Shown one piece after another: positions 30,424 to 34,209 of a stretch of 34,209 nt of DNA; within the stretch, counting starts at the first letter, position 1; each line of letters begins with the position of its first letter. The notes beneath the pieces were generated by a model, which had not been told where the DNA came from, did no database searches, and was given only the letters and a program-made list of their open reading frames with translations. The stretch covers positions 1 through 34,209 of the forward strand of contig UQPP01000025.1 of NCBI GenBank assembly GCA_900543025.1. The letters run 5' to 3'. Made by a program: the position numbers and the translations under genes. The stretch is from an uncultured Collinsella sp. GTDB taxonomy: Bacteria; Actinomycetota; Coriobacteriia; Coriobacteriales; Coriobacteriaceae.

Positions 30424-30942
30424 ATGGAAGAACAAACATTTAGACAGGCGGTCGAAGATCACCGAGATGTCGTGTTTCGAATCGCATTGACGTATCTGCG
30501 CGATCGCGCCGATGCCGATGATGTTGCCCAAGATGTCTTTCTTAAGCTGCTCAAAAGCGATACGCAATTTGAGAGTTGGGAGCATCTTCGCCGCTGGCTT
30601 ATCCGGGTCACGATCAATGAATGCAAATCGCTCTTTCGAAAGCCATGGAGGCGTGTGGAGTATATTGAGAACCTGGCCGATTCGCTTTCGACGGCGCAGG
30701 AGGAGACCAAGGCGGTCCTGTCAGACGTTATGCGACTTCCGGAGCGATTCCGCGTTCCCATCGTGCTCTATTACTATCTGGGCTTTTCGACCTCAGAGAT
30801 TGCCGAGTTACTGCATGTACCAGCCGCGACCGTTCGAACGCGTTTAGCACGCGGTCGATCGAAGCTCAAATTCATCCTAGAGGAGGGCGACCGTGAAATC
30901 CAACCAAATCAAGCAGGCCTTCGAGTCCGTCCAAGCCGATAG
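30424..30942 (+). CDS. ECF-type (sigma-70 family) RNA polymerase sigma factor
   Basis: A 172-residue extracytoplasmic-function sigma factor with sigma region 2 (VFRIALTYLRDRADADDVAQDVFLKLL, about 17-45) and region 4 (LPERFRVPIVLYYYLGFSTSEIAELL and onward, about 105-150), joined by a short linker and lacking regions 1 and 3. It would direct polymerase to a stress or envelope regulon. The ATG at 30424 has GGGAGG 5 bp upstream; the GTG at 30418 is part of that site. The next gene begins inside its last 50 bp, typical of a sigma factor coupled to its membrane-bound regulator. Base composition is less GC-rich than in the flanking rpo and rps genes, and the pair sits between rpoC and rpsL. Confidence 0.92.
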   Translation: MEEQTFRQAVEDHRDVVFRIALTYLRDRADADDVAQDVFLKLLKSDTQFESWEHLRRWLIRVTINECKSLFRKPWRRVEYIENLADSLSTAQEETKAVLSDVMRLPERFRVPIVLYYYLGFSTSEIAELLHVPAATVRTRLARGRSKLKFILEEGDREIQPNQAGLRVRPSR

Positions 30943-31969
30943 CGATCTTGCTGACCGTGTTCTTTATGCCGCTGCTGGTGAGCCGCTTCGCCGAAAGGGT
31001 CACGCGAAGCCTCTGTATGTTGCCGTGATCGGATGCCTTGCCGGAGTGCTGGCGACCGGAGGGGTCGCCTACGCCGTCGTCAATTCCAGCTATTTTGCCT
31101 CTGCCTGGGGAAACCATGGCAACGGAGAGTCCATTACCTGGACTCAAGGTGGCTCGTCGGGGACTAAATATACCTACACCAGAGAGTTTGGTGATGGTAT
31201 CGCGCCCCAAAGCTTGGAGGGTTCAGTACAGAAGGTCAATCTGTCCGTCGAGGGCAACGGCTATACACTCGACATTCATGATATGGCTATCGATAAAAAC
31301 GGTTGCGGTGCCGTGACGTTTACGTTGTCCAATCCAAATGGTGTTAACTACTACAAGCCGGCAGCAGAGACTGGCGAACTTGTTCTCTATGGTGAAGAAG
31401 AACAAGGAATCGGCACGCCCAGCATGAACTTCGGCGAGGAATGGGCTGATACACGCTGCACCATTGATAAAGACACATCAAGCGACACGGTCATTAACGG
31501 CACGATGTACTTTGCATCTTGGAATCGCGATCGAGATTTACGACATGCGGTCACCTGGAATATCAGTTGGACGGAGGGCAAAGGTGAGGATGCGAAGGTG
31601 ATCGAGGTATCGACGCCAGAGTTTAACGTCGGAGCGTACGTCGATACAAAGGGGCTCCGCTCCGATGACTCGCCTCTCGAGATCAGCCCGTTTTCCATCC
31701 AGACGCACATCGATGATCTGGGCTATGAAGCAGTTGATCATAAAATGACCGTCAGCTACAAGGATGGATCGGAGCAGATTATCGAAGATGACGACGCAGG
31801 GGCGTACAACTTCTATGTTTCGATGGCACGCAATAGCGGAGAGAACATTTGGGTGCCAACGAAGTTGATTGATGTCGACCAAGTGGTTTCAGTAACGCTC
31901 GAAGGCACACGCTGCACTTCAACAGGGGGCGCCGAAACGTCGGAACCCTTTGCCATTGTCTATTCGTAA
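30893..31969 (+). CDS. Membrane-anchored anti-sigma-like protein (DUF4179-type)
   Basis: A 358-residue protein with a cytoplasmic N-terminus of about 40 residues (MKSNQIKQAFESVQADSDLA), one transmembrane helix (about 41-63, LYVAVIGCLAGVLATGGVAY) and a large extracytoplasmic domain of beta-strand character. This layout and its position after an ECF sigma gene match DUF4179/RsgI-like anti-sigma partners, in which the short N-terminus holds the sigma factor and the outer domain senses a signal. It starts at a GTG with GAGGAGG 6 bp upstream, overlapping the sigma gene by 50 bp. No catalytic motif or lipobox is seen. The sensed signal is unknown. Codon usage is more AT-rich than in neighbouring ribosomal genes. 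Confidence 0.8.
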   Translation: MKSNQIKQAFESVQADSDLADRVLYAAAGEPLRRKGHAKPLYVAVIGCLAGVLATGGVAYAVVNSSYFASAWGNHGNGESITWTQGGSSGTKYTYTREFGDGIAPQSLEGSVQKVNLSVEGNGYTLDIHDMAIDKNGCGAVTFTLSNPNGVNYYKPAAETGELVLYGEEEQGIGTPSMNFGEEWADTRCTIDKDTSSDTVINGTMYFASWNRDRDLRHAVTWNISWTEGKGEDAKVIEVSTPEFNVGAYVDTKGLRSDDSPLEISPFSIQTHIDDLGYEAVDHKMTVSYKDGSEQIIEDDDAGAYNFYVSMARNSGENIWVPTKLIDVDQVVSVTLEGTRCTSTGGAETSEPFAIVYS

Positions 31970-32047
31970 GATTTGGGGCTGCTTCCTGCTAGGGGAGGCG
32001 GCCCATTTTGCGTTAAATGGGCGGTTAAAGCGAGCGATATTCGTCCG

Positions 32048-32182
32048 GTTTTCGGAAGTATGCGGCAAAATCCCAATAGGTCGACCACGCCGCATAAGCT
32101 CAAGCGGCCTGCCTGCGGGTTTGTTATCGCAAAATCCCTGTGTGCTCGGTAAGTTCAAAATTTGCCGCATACTTCCGAAAAC
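32048..32182. repeat. Inverted repeat with 22-bp arms
   Basis: Perfect 22-bp arms starting GTTTTCGGAAGTATGCGGC (32048-32069) and its complement (32161-32182) enclose 91 nt with no supported gene. The piece lies after the anti-sigma gene, inside the cassette. It could be a large hairpin or a small non-autonomous mobile element. The 680 bp from 31970 to 32651 hold only this, the 25-bp repeat, the structured element and the rpsL promoter. Confidence 0.7.
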
Positions 32183-32253
32183 GCCGCCGATTTCCATATG
32201 ACAGATGAGAGCAGATCACCGCTGGAGCACGGCGTTTCCCCAGATATAACCGA

Positions 32254-32278
32254 CCAAAATAAACCTGTCCCTTTTTGG
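32254..32278. repeat. 25-bp palindromic repeat, copy C
   Basis: Begins CCAAAATAAACCTGTCCC and ends TTTTTGG. It is the right boundary of the sigma-factor cassette and lies 9 bp before the second structured element. Confidence 0.8.
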
Positions 32279-32287
32279 AAGGTAACA

Positions 32288-32475
32288 TTGCCCCGACGAG
32301 CACGTCGGATTCCCGGGCCGGGCGGCACAGGGGTTAAGTTTGTCGCGAGTTCCGCACGAGCCGGAGGCCACTTAATGTGGCCTCCGTGCGAGCCAGGACT
32401 GTAGAGCAGCAAACTTAACCCCTGTGCCGCCCGGCCCGGGAATCCGCCCCCGCGCACAGAAGGGGATTCCTTTTG
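32288..32475. repeat. ~188-bp structured repeat element, copy 2
   Basis: Perfect 34-bp arms at 32308-32341 and 32411-32444 around a 69-nt interior with GTCGCGAGTTCCGCACG (32342-32358), inner stem GGAGGCCAC-TTAAT-GTGGCCTCC (32363-32385) and CAGGACTGTAGAGCAGC (32394-32410). Flanking hairpins match copy 1. The arm ends (GATTCCCG and TTAAGTTT) are the same as in copy 1, while the middle is different but still fully paired. Confidence 0.85.
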
Positions 32476-32503
32476 TGTAGGCTTTGCGGAAATGTGCCAA
32501 TTT

Positions 32504-32559
32504 TAGGATACGCCCGGCGGCGTGGTGTGTTGACGGCACAGCTAACGGCACGTATCCTA
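32504..32559 (+). promoter_or_regulatory. rpsL promoter within a 9-bp dyad
   Basis: TTGACG (32530-32535), 17-bp spacer, TATCCT (32553-32558). Inverted 9-mers TAGGATACG (32504-32512) and CGTATCCTA (32551-32559) bracket the -35, and the right one covers the -10. The start site would be near 32565, about 87 bp before rpsL. Confidence 0.6.
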
Positions 32560-32651
32560 TCGAACTGCGTGTTTCGTAGGGGGATGCTGACCCCTCGATT
32601 CAAGCCGTTGCACTTTACAGAAAGCTGGAATCATTCGAGAAGGAGTACGCT

Positions 32652-33029
32652 TTGCCTACTATTAACCAGCTGGTTCGCCAGGGCCGTCGTTCCGTGCCCA
32701 AGAAGTCCAAGAACGCTGCTCTGCAGCACAACTCCCAGAAGCGCGGCGTGTGCACCCGCGTCTTCACCACGAGCCCCAAGAAGCCGAACTCGGCTCTTCG
32801 TAAGGTTGCCCGTGTTCGCCTCGTCAACGGCATCGAAGTTACTGCTTACATCCCGGGTGAGGGCCACAACCTGCAGGAGCACTCCATCGTGCTCGTCCGC
32901 GGCGGTCGTGTCCGTGACCTCCCTGGTGTCCGTTATCACGTCATCCGTGGCGCCTACGACGCTGCTCCGGTCCAGAACCGTATGCAGGCCCGTTCCAAGT
33001 ACGGTGCTAAGCGCCCCAAGGCTAAATAA
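32652..33029 (+). CDS. rpsL: Ribosomal protein S12
   Basis: A 125-residue small-subunit protein at the decoding centre. TSPKKPNSALRK carries the two lysines (42-43 region) where streptomycin-resistance changes occur, here in the sensitive form, and GGRVRDLPGVRYHVIRG includes the Asp that is methylthiolated in many bacteria. The start is a TTG at 32652 with AAGGAG 8 bp upstream; PTINQLVR matches the family N-terminus. It opens the str cluster and is followed by rpsG after 73 bp. Confidence 0.98.
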   Translation: MPTINQLVRQGRRSVPKKSKNAALQHNSQKRGVCTRVFTTSPKKPNSALRKVARVRLVNGIEVTAYIPGEGHNLQEHSIVLVRGGRVRDLPGVRYHVIRGAYDAAPVQNRMQARSKYGAKRPKAK

Positions 33030-33102
33030 GCCAGATAACGTTTTGATACTTTCGCCGTGTGCCGCCTAAGCGCCGCACGGTAGACACTTAAGGAGATTTC
33101 AC

Positions 33103-33576
33103 ATGCCGCGTCGTGCAGCAGCTAATCGTCGTGAGGTTCAGCCTGACGCCGTTTACAACAACCGCCTGGTGACTCAGCTCATCAACAAGGTCCTTCTTGA
33201 CGGCAAGAAGGCCACCGCTGAGCGCATCGTTTACACCGCTTTCGAGATCGTTGCCGAGAAGTCCGAGGGTGGCGACGCTCTCGCTACCTTCAAGAAAGCT
33301 ATGGACAACGTCAAGCCCACGCTCGAGGTTAAGCCCAAGCGTGTCGGTGGCGCTACCTATCAGGTCCCGATGGAGGTCAACTCCCGTCGTTCCACCGCTC
33401 TGGGTATCCGCTGGATCGTCAACTTCTCCCGCGCTCGCAAGGAGAAGACCATGGCCGAGCGTCTCGCCAACGAGATCCTCGACGCCTCCAACGGCCTGGG
33501 CGCTTCCGTCAAGAAGCGTGAGGACGTCTTCAAGATGGCCGAGGCCAACCGCGCGTTCTCTCACTATCGTTGGTAA
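33103..33576 (+). CDS. rpsG: Ribosomal protein S7
   Basis: A 157-residue 16S rRNA-binding protein that starts assembly of the 30S head and lies near the E site. It begins MPRRAAANRREVQPDAVY and includes the beta-hairpin region GGATYQVPMEVNSRR and the C-terminal ANRAFSHYRW, all as in the family at its usual length. AAGGAG lies 9 bp upstream of the ATG. It lies between rpsL and fusA in the standard str order; S7 often controls this operon in other bacteria, but no binding site is clear here. Confidence 0.98.
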   Translation: MPRRAAANRREVQPDAVYNNRLVTQLINKVLLDGKKATAERIVYTAFEIVAEKSEGGDALATFKKAMDNVKPTLEVKPKRVGGATYQVPMEVNSRRSTALGIRWIVNFSRARKEKTMAERLANEILDASNGLGASVKKREDVFKMAEANRAFSHYRW

Positions 33577-33595
33577 GTTAAGGTAAGGAACTAAC

Positions 33596-34209
33596 ATGGC
33601 TAAGCCTAAGTACAAGCTTTCCGATACCCGTAACATCGGCATCATGGCCCACATCGATGCTGGTAAGACCACCACGACCGAGCGTATTCTTTACTACACC
33701 GGTAAGACCCACAAGATCGGTGAGGTCCATGAGGGCGCTGCCACCATGGACTGGATGGTTCAGGAGCAGGAGCGCGGCGTAACCATTACCTCCGCTGCTA
33801 CCACGTGCTTCTGGAAGAAGGACGGTACCGACTACCGCATCCAGATCATCGACACCCCGGGCCACGTTGACTTCACCGCCGAGGTCGAGCGCTGCCTGCG
33901 CGTCCTCGATGGCGCTGTCGCCGTCTTCGACGCCGTTGCCGGCGTTCAGCCCCAGTCTGAGACCGTTTGGCGTCAGGCTTCTACCTTCAACGTCCCCCGC
34001 ATCGCCTTCATCAACAAGTATGACCGCGTGGGCGCTGACTTCTTCAACGCTATCGAGACCATGAAGGATCGTCTCGACGCCAACGCCGTGGCCGCTCAGG
34101 TCCCGATGGGCGCCGAGGACAACTTCTGGGGCGTTATCGACCTGGTCACCATGACCGCATGGGACTTCAAGGCCGACGACAAGGGCATGACCTACCCCGA
34201 GCCGATGGA
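33596..34209 (+). CDS. fusA: Elongation factor G, cut by window edge
   Basis: The first 204 residues of EF-G, the GTPase that moves tRNAs and mRNA after each peptide bond. G1 is AHIDAGKTT (18-26), the switch region includes QEQERGVTIT, G3 is DTPGHVDF, and G4 reads INKYDR where most EF-G proteins have NKMDR; the essential Asn, Lys and Asp are kept. AAGGAA lies about 7 bp before the ATG, and rpsG ends 19 bp upstream. The reading frame is open at the right edge. It works with L7/L12 (rplL in this window) on the ribosome. Confidence 0.97.
   Translation, partial: MAKPKYKLSDTRNIGIMAHIDAGKTTTTERILYYTGKTHKIGEVHEGAATMDWMVQEQERGVTITSAATTCFWKKDGTDYRIQIIDTPGHVDFTAEVERCLRVLDGAVAVFDAVAGVQPQSETVWRQASTFNVPRIAFINKYDRVGADFFNAIETMKDRLDANAVAAQVPMGAEDNFWGVIDLVTMTAWDFKADDKGMTYPEPM

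Noticed and set aside
30113..32475. Repeats around the sigma cassette as a CRISPR array or an IS element
   Set aside because: There are only two large copies 2 kb apart with genes between, no regular spacers, and no transposase or cas gene in or near the cassette.

Overview
The window looks like a chromosomal segment of a high-GC Actinomycetota bacterium, most probably a Coriobacteriia member close to Collinsella. This is an inference. RpoC carries the acidic, coiled insertion typical of actinobacterial beta-prime, the gene set is that of an anaerobic gut organism (FeoAB ferrous iron uptake, PTS EIIA, an ABC_sub_bind-type ABC importer), and small palindromic repeats sit between many genes. 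No tRNA, rRNA, CRISPR array, integrase or transposase was recognised.

Left part (1-10.1 kb, minus strand): a metallophosphoesterase cut by the window edge, translationally coupled to a ParB-like/BMP fusion protein; an MscS-type channel; a three-gene ABC importer (lipoprotein, permease, ATPase); a WYL-domain regulator; asnS; and a stand-alone glucose-type PTS EIIA under a LacI-type operator candidate. Most units end in a clear hairpin terminator.

Middle part (10.2-19.2 kb, mostly plus strand): an alpha/beta hydrolase; a fused FeoA-FeoB transporter behind two tandem dyads that look like a metal-regulator operator; a SotB-like MFS exporter; a GH13 glycosidase followed at 3 bp by a family 6 (HDG-type) DNA glycosylase; one minus-strand protein of unknown function; and a class I/II PLP aminotransferase.

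Right part (19.2-34.2 kb, plus strand): the information-processing cluster. rplJ-rplL are preceded by a promoter, an L10-type leader and a terminator hairpin, consistent with autogenous attenuation. galU lies between rplL and rpoB with its own terminator. rpoB and rpoC follow; RpoC ends in an extra helix-hairpin-helix segment resembling the alpha-subunit CTD. The str cluster (rpsL, rpsG, fusA, the last cut by the edge) then begins. Between rpoC and rpsL sits an AT-richer two-gene cassette, an ECF sigma factor and its membrane-anchored DUF4179-like partner, bounded by inverted copies of a 25-bp palindrome. Just outside these lie two direct copies of a ~188-bp structured element.

The most unusual feature is that element (30113-30300 and 32288-32475). 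Each copy has perfect 34-bp inverted arms around exactly 69 nt. The arm centres differ between copies yet stay fully complementary, while two 17-nt internal segments are identical. This looks like selection on structure, as in a structured RNA or a hairpin DNA element. Four other long, sequence-unrelated hairpins lie at 11199-11297, 15190-15256, 19213-19319 and 32048-32182.
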